Position numbers and translations under genes: made by a program. The notes under the pieces were generated by a model that was not told the DNA's origin, searched no databases, and saw only the letters and a program-made list of their open reading frames with translations. From assembly GCA_029962745.1 (NCBI GenBank), contig CM057157.1, forward strand, positions 29,889,277 through 29,953,276: a DNA stretch of 64,000 bases, in the 5' to 3' direction. Below are positions 33,714 through 45,042 of this stretch, piece after piece. How positions within the stretch are numbered: position 1 is the first letter of the stretch; each line of letters begins with the position of its first letter. Source of the DNA: Echinometra lucunter (lineage: Eukaryota; Echinodermata; Echinoidea; Camarodonta; Echinometridae).

Positions 33714-33945
33714 CACTCTAAAAACTAAAATGTTAAATCACCATATAAAAGGGCCGAGGAGTGACTACATTTTCAAAATGATGGATTAACACTTTGAACA
33801 TGCTGGATTCAACACCATACAATGTTCAATCACCATTTATAATGTTGAATCCAGCATGTTCAATGCGTTAATCTATCATTTTGATTAATATGTACTCACT
33901 CCTCTGCCCTTTAAAATGGTGATTTAACATTTTAGTTTTAGAGTG
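33714..33945. mobile_element. CACTCT-ended MITE, almost fully palindromic
   Basis: A 232-bp element whose halves mirror each other: CACTCTAAAAACTAAAATGT at the left, ACATTTTAGTTTTAGAGTG at the right, and TGCTGGATTCAAC/GTTGAATCCAGCA near the centre. Confidence 0.85.
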
Positions 33946-34417
33946 AAACAACGCAAAACCCCCATAATATTGTAAACCATTTAGCTTGAGCATTATGCAG
34001 TATAGTGACTGATTCTTCTCTGTATGATTTATCGCCATCCATTCGATTCTTTCATTGTGCTATTATCCATAATAATTAATGGAAATTTGATTTGCTTATG
34101 TGCATAACATAATATATAGATTTAGGAACATACACAAAAAGAGAACATACTATTAAACAAATCTATAAAATCTCGTAAAAACAGAGAGAAAATGTTGACG
34201 AAAGGAGAAAAGGAAAGCGCAATAAAGAAAATATAATAAGAGATTTGTCATATTCAATGATATCATCTTTTTTTTCCATACAGAATATAATGTTTATAAC
34301 TTAAGAGAGGATGCTGCACACGTAGCAGTCAGTCACATGGCAGTATAGCTTTAACGGTATAAACAGCTGCAATTCATTATTTGTGCTGAATGATATCATG
34401 TGAGAAATATCAAAATA

Positions 34418-34886
34418 TTAAAGGAAACCAACATCTTCAAATCGATTTTTTTTTTTAAATCAAAGTTAAAGACGGAATAAAACGGATCAGTGAGAATTTG
34501 AACAAAATCGGACACGGAATTAGAAAGTTATGGCTATAGGAAATTTTCTATATGATATTATTTTTGCACTTTTTTGTGGACAACTCTCAATATGTTTTGT
34601 ACACACATAATTAAAAATTTTCATTTTGCTTAAGATTTGCACATTTTCTTAAGCCAAACTCACGATAATGTAGGAGTGATTTCTACATTTGGGATCAGGG
34701 CAATAAAAACATGTGTTTTTCAAGATAATAAAGAATGTATGTGAAATTCTGTGTACAAAAACAGAAAATTTCGTATAGGCATAATTTTTTTATTCCGTAT
34801 CTGATTTCGTTCAAACTTTCTTTGATCTGTTTTGTCCTAGCTTCGATTTAAAAACTACTTGACTTGAGGGTGTTCTTTTCTTTCAA
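34418..34886. mobile_element. TTAA-bounded palindromic MITE, family A
   Basis: TTAAAGGAAACCAACATCTT at the left and an inverted, slightly degraded right end (AGGGTGTTCTTTTCTTTCAA). Both halves contain AATCGGACACGGAAT-like sequence in opposite orientation. It lies just before the exon at 34929. Termini TTAAAGGRR agree with what is known of T2/Kolobok-type MITEs. Confidence 0.75.
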
Positions 34887-34928
34887 TAATGAACGGTGAA
34901 AAACTTACAACTCTTTGTTTTCCTGCAG

Positions 34929-35094
34929 TACATGTTACGGCACATGCGGTATCTGCCATTCCGGAAGTTGGTGCAATCGTTATCAGATCGACAAGGTGTT
35001 AACTGGTACCATCTCTCGCATTCACCTCCCATGCAAAACTTACGACTCGGTGATCGCCATCGACATTCGTAATCACTCCGGCAAAACTGGATGA
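34929..35094 (+). CDS. Candidate terminal exon Z, cysteine-rich, unrecognised protein
   Basis: It follows a strong acceptor (TTGTTTTCCTGCAG). One leading base, then 54 sense codons to TGA at 35092-35094. It begins TCYGTCGICHSGSWCNRYQ, with four Cys in 14 residues, and ends in a strand-like stretch with IHLPC and VIAIDIRNHSG. The Cys content suggests an extracellular domain (inference). Phase matches the donor at 23792 (intron about 11 kb, full of repeats) and also a possible donor at 22865. A TTAA-bounded MITE ends about 40 bases before the acceptor. I do not recognise the domain. Confidence 0.45.
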
Positions 35095-36788
35095 AATTAG
35101 GCTGTAAAGAATAATAAGAATAATAATAAGAGTAAAAAATAATGGTTATGTAGTCAACGAATGTACTCTGGCGTTATTTGAGTATCGTTTTCCCTGTGTT
35201 TTTAAAATGTTTCTATAGTGAGCTTTACATCAAATTGTGAAAAAAAAGGGTTTTGATAGCAGGTCAACCCATTCAATGCTCCTGGGTAAAGAAAGTCAAC
35301 TTATCATAAAATGCATTTAAATTGTCCGATCGAGGATCAAAGGTGGTAGCATTGGTCATGAACAGAGCGATTGTCTTTAAATTCAGAAACGAGTCACCCG
35401 AGTTCTAGTCTAGTCTCGGCGAAGTTTTTTTTTTTTTTCCGATAGACTTTCCGATAGACCGTTGCCAAGATTTTTCCCACCACGTCCGGCTCCCTTTAAA
35501 CCCGACTGTTGTGATCGATCTCTAGATGCCTTAAGCCATGTTAGATGGCATACATAAAGCTCATTAATTCAGATTCGTGCTTTATCATGATCAAATCAGG
35601 AATATAATGACGTCATGGATATCCTCTTATCGTGATATAGATATCCCTGATTAATGGCTTGACTACCAAACCTATCAACAAACTAATCTTTATGACATAC
35701 AAATGAACATATGCCTAATCTTCATCATTTATAAAGAAGCTAGATTCTCAACATCTAGGAATTGTAAGAGATTGTTAAATTCAGTTTACAATTTTCTAAT
35801 CAACTATAGGTAAGATCTTTAAATTCTTACATAAATCAAGATTATAAGACCCGGTGTGTTTGGAAAATAATCCAAAAGATGAGACATTTTTTAGTTTTCA
35901 CGTTGTGTGTCAAAACGTCTTTTCTTCTTCTAAAGTTCTAAAGTTCTCCTTTAGAACTGAAGAGAGTAAAATCAGCACATCAGAGCTATTGCAAGATAAA
36001 ATTTCTGAAACAATTTGTAGGCCTATAAAGCAGTTGCATTGGCATAGTGTGTCACTTTTCATAATCATCTTCACTTTACTAGGACTCTAAGTAAATGTAA
36101 AATTATCTATGATCATTAATAATCAGTATACTTTCCTTTTAAACACGTTAAAGGGTGCATTTTAAAATACATGTCATCGAGCATCCTAGGCGCAGGTGTA
36201 TTAGCACTGCTCTAGCATATGGGCGCATGATTATGTTCGAAGTCGTTTTTCAATCTACATATTCTAAGAAAATTGTTTAAAAGCCATAGAAACCGACCCC
36301 CAAATAGGTTTTGTTTATTTTCATTTAGTCATATAGAGACTTGGCGGCTCCCGTCATTACTGCATGGAAACCAAAATTTCGTGACAGAAACCGAAGATAA
36401 TGGGGTGTTTTTCCTAGCTCTATTTTTAGCAGTACTTTGTTGTTTTAAGGACCGCGGAAGACGAGTGGTTTACATCTGTGAATTACTTGAAAGAGAGTGG
36501 TCACGTGACCATAGAGAGGTCATACGCGACAGTGCCCTCTAGAACATCACAGCGAGGATTCCCACGAAAAACAGCTAGTGTTTGACAGGTCTAAAAATGG
36601 GACAAAATACTCAAGTCAAGGACTTTTCAACCATTAAAAACCACGGAAAGCGGACTAATGGTCATTTTAGCCTAATTGGATGTCATATTCAGGCGTGGTT
36701 AGGGGGCTAAATAAAAAAAGTGAACGTATACCCCCACGATTGGTGCGTTCATTTACTTCAAAATTCCTGATTCCATTTTCTTGTGCAT

Positions 36789-36820
<32 letters not shown>

Positions 36821-36970
36821 GGAGTAACCCCGATTCTAATTGCTCCTCAGGGAATATGAATAACATTTCTGCCCCTGACATGTCAAAACTAAATCCTGAG
36901 ATGAGCTTTTGTAGAACAATAAAAAGAATTCAAACTGCCTTCAGAAAAAGAGAAGCAAATTATGAAACAT
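35095..36970. other. Unassigned stretch with one poly-G run
   Basis: AT-rich DNA; short frames around 36273-36542 show nothing recognisable. A G(31) run lies at 36789-36819 with no visible element partner. Confidence 0.35.
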
Positions 36971-37296
36971 AAGTTTTCAGATGAAAAGTGAAGAAATGAC
37001 AACAAATAGAGGATGATCTGGAAGGCCTGTCATTATGACAAGGATTTCAGGATAATTTTTGAGGTAATCTTCGCTCTCCAGACTGATTGCGCCTAGGGGG
37101 ATGAATAAAGGATGTTCTGGCAAGCTTGTCATTTATCTTCCAGGAAGCCATGTTTCATCACGTGACTTTACGTAACAGGAAATGATTTCTCTCCTAAGTT
37201 TGGTTTTCAACTCGGGGCGTTTTAAATCACATGATTAAGTGTGTGTGTGTGTTGGGGGGGGGGGGGTCACAAAGCTTTAAAATCACTGACATGACA
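36971..37296 (+). repeat. Left arm of a 2.8-kb inverted repeat
   Basis: Runs from AAGTTTTCAGATG to TCACAAAGCTTTAAAATCAC and recurs inverted at 39415-39742. It includes a GT/G-run and ATCACGTGACTTTACGTAAC. Confidence 0.85.
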
Positions 37297-37311
37297 CTGT
37301 CCTCATGAAAC

Positions 37312-37449
37312 GGGAGCGTTTCATGAGGAGTTTTGTCAGTGATTTTCACTGACAACTGTTATAAGCTACTGAAAATCCTCGCATCTGATTGACTGAGAGC
37401 AAATTAGTCAGTGAAAATCACCGACAAGACTCTTCATGAAAGGCTCCCT
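37312..37449. mobile_element. Foldback MITE, GGGAGCGTTTCATGA family, copy 2
   Basis: GGGAGCGTTTCATGAGGAG and CTTCATGAAAGGCTCCC ends, with TTTGTCAGTGATTTTCACTG inside. It is related to 2402-2536 and starts about 15 bases after the left inverted-repeat arm. Confidence 0.75.
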
Positions 37450-37699
37450 GGTCTACTGAATGTTAATGGTGCTGGATGACATTGTGAAAGACCTGACCTG
37501 TTCAAACATGTACACCCCTTTATAGATTTAAAAAACGATGCAAAGCCTTACATATTGATTCACTTGATTTATAACAGTGCTATAATATATTTCCATGTAT
37601 CTATTTGTTTACAATACCATTTATCCACTCTCCATGTTTGTAGTTTACAATGTTACCTATAACTGTTATGTATTTTGTATTTTCATGTAGAATGATGTT

Positions 37700-37800
37700 T
37701 GTTATCACTGTAGGGCGCCTTTGGAAAGCAGTTTTACAAAAATGAACAGGCCAACCCTGCAGTGTAGAATAAATAAAACTAGATAAATAAATATATAATA
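37700..37800 (+). mobile_element. Possible LINE 3' end
   Basis: GTAGGGCGCCTTTGGAAAGC is followed by AATAAATAAAA-type tail repeats (AGATAAATAAATA). Unclassified. Confidence 0.35.
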
Positions 37801-38205
37801 AATAGATCTTTGGAAAGAAGAATAAGCAAGAACTTCATAATTATCACAATGATAAGATATTCACTCAATCCAGATGAAAAGCACATTCATGTGCTATACT
37901 CTGTACACGGAAATGGTCACGTGGGACTGCAAACACGTGCATGTGGCATAAACCTGAATGTTTGGTCCAAAGTCTAAAGCTCTTTCTTGTCATATATTTT
38001 ATATGAAGACATCTGAAGTGCAATCTTTTTTTCACGGGAAATTTCTGCTACGACAATCTTCAAGACTAACATAAAAGCAATGACAACGCTCACATATCAT
38101 TTTTTCGATCTTGCGGGACCACTGGCGTATTGATGGGGGAGGGGGGGGGGGGGGGGGGTCTTGGGGGCATCTGTCCTCCCCAAAACATTCAAACGTGGTT
38201 TATAT

Positions 38206-38803
38206 TTAAAGGAGAATGCAACCCAGACAACAGTGCGCTTCCAGTGAATGAAGAAAAACAAGAAGAATAAAGAGTGAAAGTTTGAGGAAAATCGGACAAT
38301 CTGCTCAAGAGTTATGAACTTTGAAAGTTTAAGTTAATCCTTGTTATAGGATCCTTAAATTGATGGCAACTTTGCCAGCATCTGTGATGTCATCGTGGAC
38401 AACTCCCCATTCATTTTGTACACAGAATTCAACATTTTCTTTATTTTCAAAAGAAATAAAAAATTCTTTTGATTTATTGTTTGAGTATGACATGGCTATA
38501 TCAATTCTGCAAGCATATTGGGAAGAATTCTTGATTCCTGACTTGAAATTTCACGTAATTCAATTTTTTTGAAAAATTATGTACAAAATGAATTGAGAGT
38601 TGTCCACGATGACATCACAGATGCTGGCAAAGTTGCCAACTCAAGGATCCTCATAATAGAGATTTACCATGTTTAATGAATCTTTCAAAATTCATAACTC
38701 TTGAACAGATTGTCCGATTTTGCTCAAACTTTCACTGTTTACTCTTCTTGGTCATCTTTATTCACTAAGAGAACACTGATGCTTGGGTTGCATTCTCCTT
38801 TAA
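38206..38803. mobile_element. TTAA-bounded palindromic MITE, family B
   Basis: A 598-bp element with TTAAAGGAGAATGCAACCCA at the left and the exact inverse of TTAAAGGAGAATGCAACCC at the right. Long inner arms mirror each other (GATGTCATCGTGGACAACTC against GAGTTGTCCACGATGACATC). Confidence 0.88.
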
Positions 38804-39061
38804 TTCGATACCAGTGACTTACAAATGTTGCTGAAATGACATGATTTTCCGGGGTTTTTTCCTCACTTTCTTGTAACTCATATTTTCTTTCTGCCCCCCC
38901 CCCCCCCCCCGATAAAAGTTTTTGCTCATGACGCCACGGTGCAGGACTCAACCTTTTCTTTCAACTTGTTATGATGCATCTCTTCTGTCTTCAGTTTGTC
39001 TCGTATCCGACATTGATGTTTCATCTCTCTTGATCAGACGGAAGCATCATATCCCCAGGCT

Positions 39062-39063
39062 CG

Positions 39064-39110
<47 letters not shown>

Positions 39111-39127
39111 TCCCCCCCCCCCCCTCC
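39062..39127. repeat. CT microsatellite plus poly-C
   Basis: About 22 CT units followed by CCCTCTCC and a C(13) run. Confidence 0.95.
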
Positions 39128-39138
39128 CCTCTTGCCGG

Positions 39139-39414
39139 AAAGAGGGTCCCACAGTGTGTTCACATGGTCGAATCTGTGAAGATGTGATTCACATTTATTA
39201 AAACGCTAGAATTTAACAGTGTAAAGATGATTTGAAGTAAACCCCACAGTGGAGGTTTCCACAGTGTGGTTTACCTCAGAGTGTTCACATAGTGATGTTC
39301 GATTCCACAATGTGAATTTACTCGCTCACATTGTGAAGATGTGATTCACAATGTTAAAACGCTTGAATTTAACCTTGTGAAGATTTCAAACTGTGTTTCA
39401 CACTGTGAACACAC
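39139..39414. repeat. CACAGTGTG-rich imperfect tandem duplication
   Basis: TGTGAAGATGTGATTCACA occurs twice 159 bases apart, each followed by TTAAAACGCT and GAATTTAAC. TTCACA/TGTGAA strings are dense throughout. Confidence 0.7.
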
Positions 39415-39742
39415 TGTGAAATGTCAGTGATTTTTAAAGCTTTGTGACACCCCCTCCCCACACACACACACACACATAATTATGTGATTTAAAACGCCCC
39501 GAGTTTTAAAACCAAACTTAGGAGAGAAATCATTTCCTGTTACGCAAAGTCACGTGATGAAACATGGCTTCCTTGAAGTAAATGACAAGCTTGTCAGAAC
39601 ATCCTTTATTCATTCCCCTAGGCGCAATCAGTCTGGAGAGCGAAGATTACCTCAAAATCATCCTGAAATCCTTGTCATAATGACAGGCCTTCCTGATCGT
39701 CCGCTATTTGTTGTCATTTCTTCATGTTCCATCTGAAAACTT
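39415..39742 (-). repeat. Right arm of a 2.8-kb inverted repeat
   Basis: Inverse of 36971-37296, about 90 percent alike by eye. Small differences include the length of the CA run and single-base changes. Confidence 0.85.
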
Positions 39743-40987
39743 CTTTACGGCAGGGTCTCTCCCTCTCCCTTACCCCTCCCCGCCTCACTTGATTTATTCG
39801 TTCCTCTCTTCTATAAAGATCTGTCTGTCCTTTGCAGATTCTGTCTCTACGCGCATTTGAAAGGACCATGTTAACCATGTTCACGACAGAGTCTGTCACT
39901 TTAAATTCGTGAAACACAAAACTTGATTCCCTAATTAGTCACTGTTGCCTTACTAGCTACGTATACACAAACCAACATCAACAAGCCCACAGTCGCATCC
40001 CCTCCACTTCAACGGGGGTAAATCATCATTGTGAATTAACTAAACGGCTACATCTTTGTAGGGAAGCTACTCGGGACGAGCTCAAAAGCTCACCTGTATT
40101 CACCTGTCTTGTCGAGCTAGCGCTCCTTGTAATACAAGAGTCTTATGAATGACCTGATTAGAAGGAATTCTGCAATTCTGGTTCATATTAGCTTGGAACA
40201 TTCATTGTAATGAGTCATGAAATGCAGAATGCGAGGAGGGATTCGCCTATTTCATTTAAACTTAAAGCAACAGTGAACTGACCTTTATTATGATGTATTT
40301 ACAACAGCGCCAACTTACGGCTACTCGAAACCAGAGACTCTTAGAAACATTATATCCTTTGTGGCTTCTCGTGAATTTCCTTAGTATGAATACAAATACA
40401 TTTTAACAGATGTTACTCAAAACATAAAGCTCTTATTGTGGTTGCCAGTTCGCTCTGGCTTTAAAAAATCTTTTTTTTTTTTCTTCTTATTTTCATTTCC
40501 ATTGATATATACTCGTCCATTCCATCTGCGGAGAATATTTTTCAAATTTGTAAAACTGAAAAAAATTGGTTATTTGTTTGTTTATCTGTCTACTAAGAAA
40601 GCATGCGTGCCCGTTTAGCAACCAGAGGACCGATGGGCATTGAGACCTGCTTTCTTCTCCTCGAAGGCGAGATAGCTCGCCTTCGAAGAGAAGAAAGAAT
40701 AGAAACGGTAGGGATATAAACATTATGTCGAAGAAAATAGTTAGGATGGTGATGAATATACCAGTGGGTTTCTAAATGATGACTACTGCATCGTAATGTG
40801 AACGTAACCATGGGAACTAACCACTAGAGAATGAAGTGGAGATGAGACAACGCAAAATGTTGAAGAGTCGATAGGAGTCTATTCAATTGCTTCAAGCGTA
40901 TCCTTTACTTAAAGGTAACATCTTAAATTAATTCGTGTAGATAGCTGATCACTTTACCCCAGGGAACAATCAATCTTACAAGAAGTA

Positions 40988-41030
<43 letters not shown>

Positions 41031-41235
41031 GTGTTTCATCATCTCATCATTGACTCAATATACAAAGGCCTTGTATATTCTCTCTATAATATTATTCATT
41101 TACACATCCTTGCCATTGTTCTTTGCTGCTCTGTGATGTCTGACGGCTACTTAACAGTCACAGCAATACCTCTACTCCCCTCCCCCCCCCCCCCCTCTCT
41201 CTCTCTTTCTCACTAAAAACCACACATTGACTGTT
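39743..41235. other. Unassigned stretch with GT repeat and poly-C
   Basis: No gene found. A small hairpin is visible at 40655-40700 (CTTCTCCTCGAAGGCGAG against CTCGCCTTCGAAGAGAAG). A GT microsatellite lies at 40989-41028, and poly-C plus CT at 41176-41210. Confidence 0.4.
40989..41028. repeat. GT microsatellite
   Basis: About 19 GT units. Confidence 0.95.
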
Positions 41236-41551
41236 GTCGTTTTTACGAACCGGCGAATCCGTGCGCGGTGCGCAGAAACAGGAATTGGAGGAAAACGCAT
41301 TTATAGATTTAGGTGTTTTTGATTAAAAGAATTTGCTTTCTTTGCATAATTTAATTTATTGATACATACATTAAAAGAAAGCCTATAACTTCAGTTTTAA
41401 AATAGTGTTTATTACCATGTACATTAATACACAATAAGGAAGCACTAGCCATTAAAAACACGATTCGACGGTTCATAAAAACATTTTCTCAAAAGCGCGT
41501 TTCTGCGCCCGTGCGCGGATTCGCCGCGGCGAGCCGGTTCTTAAAAACGAC
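41236..41551. mobile_element. MITE with GTCGTTTTTACGAACCGGC inverted ends
   Basis: A 316-bp element. Left GTCGTTTTTACGAACCGGC and inverted right GTCGTTTTTAAGAACCGGC; next to both is GAATCCG[TC]GC with GCGCAGAAAC. The core is AT-rich. Confidence 0.85.
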
Positions 41552-42319
41552 TTTCTCTTCCTCTCTCTCTTTCTCTCTTTCTCCCTATTTCTCACCTTAA
41601 TTTCCTCTCTTTTTCTTCCTTTGTCGCTTTCTCTCTTCCTTCTCCGTCTTACGTATTCTAATCTACGTCACCACCTTCTTTCTCTGATCCTCTTTCCTCT
41701 CCTCCCCTTCCTCCCATCCTCTTTTCCGTCCCTCTCTTTCCCTTTCCTACACACATACACACGCTCTCTCTCTCTCTCTCTCTCTCACCCTCTCATTCCC
41801 AACATCATATTTTATTTGTTGGAATGACATCTGGTTGTCTTAACTAATCAACACCTATCCACGCTCCATCTTTATTGATTGCTCACACTCCGCTATGTCA
41901 GTCAATAGCATCAGTCGATAATAGATAGTCATGTATGAAATCATGCAGCACGCCGAGCAAGCCAATGTCCTTGCGTAGGGGGGTCATCCTCTCTATATGG
42001 TCACGTGTCAATTGCTTGTTTCCGTGAGTAAATTGAATAAAGGTGATATCACTTATTGGAGAATGACAATCTAGATGATATAACCATGGGCATGGAATGT
42101 GGAAAACAAACTTTCTAACTAAACCCATCTGACTTTCTGAATTTATATATATATATATATATATTAAACAAAGTAGACAGTGTTCTGCTCGGAGTTGGTG
42201 ATATCAAAAACTAAAAAACGAAGTTTTTATTCGTTTTTTAGTTATATACAGAACATTTTTATCTAGCGAGTACATGCACCTTTAGGTGTATGGCATCATT
42301 GTTTAAAATCATTGGGTAA
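41552..42319. other. CT-rich then unassigned DNA
   Basis: Degenerate CT/CTT tract to 41790 and an AT run at 42147-42166. A hairpin lies at 42205-42245 (AACTAAAAAACGAAG against TTCGTTTTTTAGTT). Confidence 0.4.
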
Positions 42320-42450
42320 CTTTCAAAAATCTGAGCTGCATGGCCCTACATGCTATCAGTGAATGTAATATTCGTAAATATGAAGCCTGAAAAATGACAA
42401 AAAGTGAAAATATAAAAGTGATCGGAAATGCCAGACCCTTTTTTACCATA
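42320..42450 (-). repeat. Dispersed repeat, copy B (inverted)
   Basis: CTGAGCTGCATGG, CTACATGCTATCAGTG and CGGAAATGCCAGA match the inverse of 23345-23520 in order. Confidence 0.6.
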
Positions 42451-43109
42451 TAGACTGCAGTGCTAGACAAAAATACCTAGGTTGGTTTTGCACATATATT
42501 CCTGGCTGTTTATTTATCCTTGTGAACATCTCTATAGAACACAAACATCAAAATTCAAGTTTATTAAATCAAGCCTTCACAAAGTTACTGAATCCCTTTT
42601 ACGACCGTGTGCATACAAATTATTTTACTTATACTTTCAAAATATGGACACGGATATATATGTCACTATCACTATTTTGGTATGCACATGTGGATTGTCT
42701 TTGCTTTTACGTTTACAGTTAAATTCCTCAGTTTGTTGTATCATCTTACAATATTAATGTAAAAATGTCATGTTTATGAGTATAATGTCTCGTTTATGAG
42801 TATAATCGTGCTATAAGAGATGATGATATAGGTTGTTGATATTATATTCTATTTACGAATTATATCAATGTCAAATCACTTTATATAGAACATTCTCTTG
42901 CATCCTGACAACGGTGTTATAAATACTCGAGAATCCTTCCTGAAAATAGACTGGAATCTATTCTTGTTTTCCCAGGGTATTAGAGCTAATGGGAAAGGCA
43001 GGGTTTATTCGTGTTTGCACACCAGTCACTTTCTTCCTTGCTACTCCATCCATCAAGGAAGTGGTTCGGTTAAGTGATATCTAGTAAGATGTGTGAGCTA
43101 CTTAAGCCC

Positions 43110-43162
43110 CGAGAAGAGAGAGAGGGGGGGGGGTGACAGAGAGAGAGAGACAGAGAGAGAGG

Positions 43163-43212
<50 letters not shown>

Positions 43213-43565
43213 TTAGTGTGAAATGAATTGAAGCAAGAATGATCGGAAGAAACAGAGATTGGGAGAAACAGAGAAGGACGGATTGAGGGGGGGGGGGGGA
43301 AAGAAAAGGGAAATGAGAAAGAGAGAAAGAGGGTGAGAGAGAGATAGAAAGATTGGAGATTGATATATTACTAGAGAGAGAGAGCGAGAAAGAGAGAGAT
43401 TAATGTGAAATGAAGTGAAGCGAGAATGATCGGAAGAAACAGAGATTGGGAGAAACAGAGATGGACGGGTCGAGAGGGGGAGTGGGAAAAAGAAAAAGAG
43501 AAAAAAATGAGAAAGAGAGAAAGAGGGTGAGAGAGATAGATTGATAGATCTAAGATAGAAAGAGA
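43110..43565. repeat. GA-rich tract with a 187-base tandem duplication
   Basis: GA units at 43110-43209, then GATTAGTGTGAAATGAATTG at 43211 and GATTAATGTGAAATGAAGTG at 43398, each followed by GATCGGAAGAAACAGAGATT and further matching sequence. Confidence 0.85.
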
Positions 43566-43617
43566 GAGCTTATAGATGCCGAGAAAGTAAACAGAAAAGA
43601 ATAACCAAGGAACCCCC

Positions 43618-43850
43618 CCAAAAAAAAAAAAAAAAAAATGAATAAATAAACAAATAAATAAATAAATAAATAAATAAATAAAATGATGAAATAAAATGAA
43701 TAAAAAACAAATGAATGAATAAATAAATGAAATAATAAAATTAAATGAATGAATGAATAAATAAGTAAATATATAAATGAAATGAATGAATAAATAAATG
43801 AATAAATAAATAAATAAATATTTTAAAAAGAAAGAAAGAAAGAAAGAAAA
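43618..43850. repeat. AAAT/AATG tetranucleotide tract
   Basis: Poly-A, then about 190 bases of AAAT and GAAT units, ending in AAAG units. Confidence 0.95.
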
Positions 43851-44142
43851 CTGTCAGGAAGAAAAGAAATCGAGGGAAATGATGATCAATCATCCGGTAG
43901 AGTCACACATCTTATTTCGTTCTTTCTCTCTCTTTTCCTTCATGAAAGTAGAAAAATTGATAATAAACTCCTATTCATCACATAAATGATCTAGTAATAA
44001 CAGTTCTCCAAACAACCTAATATAGAACAATGATAATTCACGCATACAAATAACAAAGAAGAAGCGCAGTGACGGCAGTGTCGTTCATGCAAAAAGACCA
44101 AGCGTAAATAAAATTTGTAGCTGGGAGGGGATGAAGTAAAAT

Positions 44143-44694
44143 CACCGGCTTAAATCCACTTTGAGGAGTGGGGGGGGGGGGTGGATGATCGACTTTTAAG
44201 CCGATTTTTTTCTGTCGAACTCACACTTACCCCACCTGCACAGACCCCCCTTACACACATTTTAATTTTTATCTTGCGAGCGAGCGAAGCAAGCGAGCCA
44301 AAAATTACCACTTTTCTGGTTTTCAATCGCATTTCCAAATAGAAATTCTAAAATATAATGAGCGAGCGAAGCGAGTGAGCCAAAAATAACCACTTTTCTG
44401 ATTTTCAATCGAATTTTCAAATGAAAATTCGAAAATATGACGAGCGAGCGAAGCGAGCGAGCCAAAAATAACCACTTTTCTGGTTTTCAATCGCATTTTC
44501 AAATAGAAATTCTAAAATATGATGGTTGTTTACGACAGATTATTAAAAATCATATTTAAAGATTAATTCAAATATCATTTCTTCCTTAAAAAGTGGGGGG
44601 GGGGGGGGGTGGTATATTTGTACACGCCATCCCCCCTCTCAAAAAAGTGGGGGGATATATCCCCCCCATCCCCCGGGATTTACGCCAATGAGTA
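44143..44694. mobile_element. Poly-G-tipped element containing an 82-base tandem repeat
   Basis: Left end CACCGGCTTAAATCC and inverted right end CATTGGCGTAAATCCCGGG. G runs lie at 44170 and 44596. A truncated or rearranged relative is nested at 45152-45366, and its right end recurs after the gap at 48952-49028. Confidence 0.7.
44278..44523. repeat. Three tandem copies of an 82-base unit
   Basis: Units start at 44278, 44360 and 44442 with GAGCGAGCGAAG, continue GAGCCAAAAAT and CCACTTTTCTG, and end AAAATAT. Divergence between units is about 10 percent by eye. Confidence 0.9.
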
Positions 44695-44790
44695 AGATAC
44701 ACTGAGCACTGAGGGATGTTATGAAAATTAGAGAAAGCAGAGAAGACATAAGAGGTAAAGAGGGAGGCAAAATAAGAGATGAACATGAGA

Positions 44791-44910
44791 GTTAACAATG
44801 GAAGTTATAAACTGATTCAGCGGACCCACGGGTTCGAATCTGAGTCACGTCTTTCGGATGGTGACGTAAAAGGTCGGTCCCAGACATAAATGATCATATC
44901 TGATTGATAC
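44791..44910 (+). mobile_element. tRNA-derived SINE, copy 2
   Basis: GTTAACAATGG (degraded A box), CGGGTTCGAATC (B box), then GTCACGTCTTTCGGATGG and CCCAGACATAAAT. Same body as 16631-16750, but without its upstream hairpin. Confidence 0.6.
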
Positions 44911-45042
44911 ACGTCAACAAGAACAATGACATTCTGGAGGCTCTTTTGCAATACTATTATTAGTATGATATATCAACATGATCAAAGTGTTTTAAAACTG
45001 TAAGAGCAAGCTAAAAAGCAGAATCATTATCATGATTATCGT

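Noticed and set aside
36273..36542. 89-codon plus-strand frame
   Set aside because: No family resemblance, no splice or promoter support, ordinary length for chance in this DNA.
44278..44523. 82-base direct repeats as a CRISPR-like array
   Set aside because: Whole units repeat with no unique spacers, inside a eukaryotic transposon-like element.
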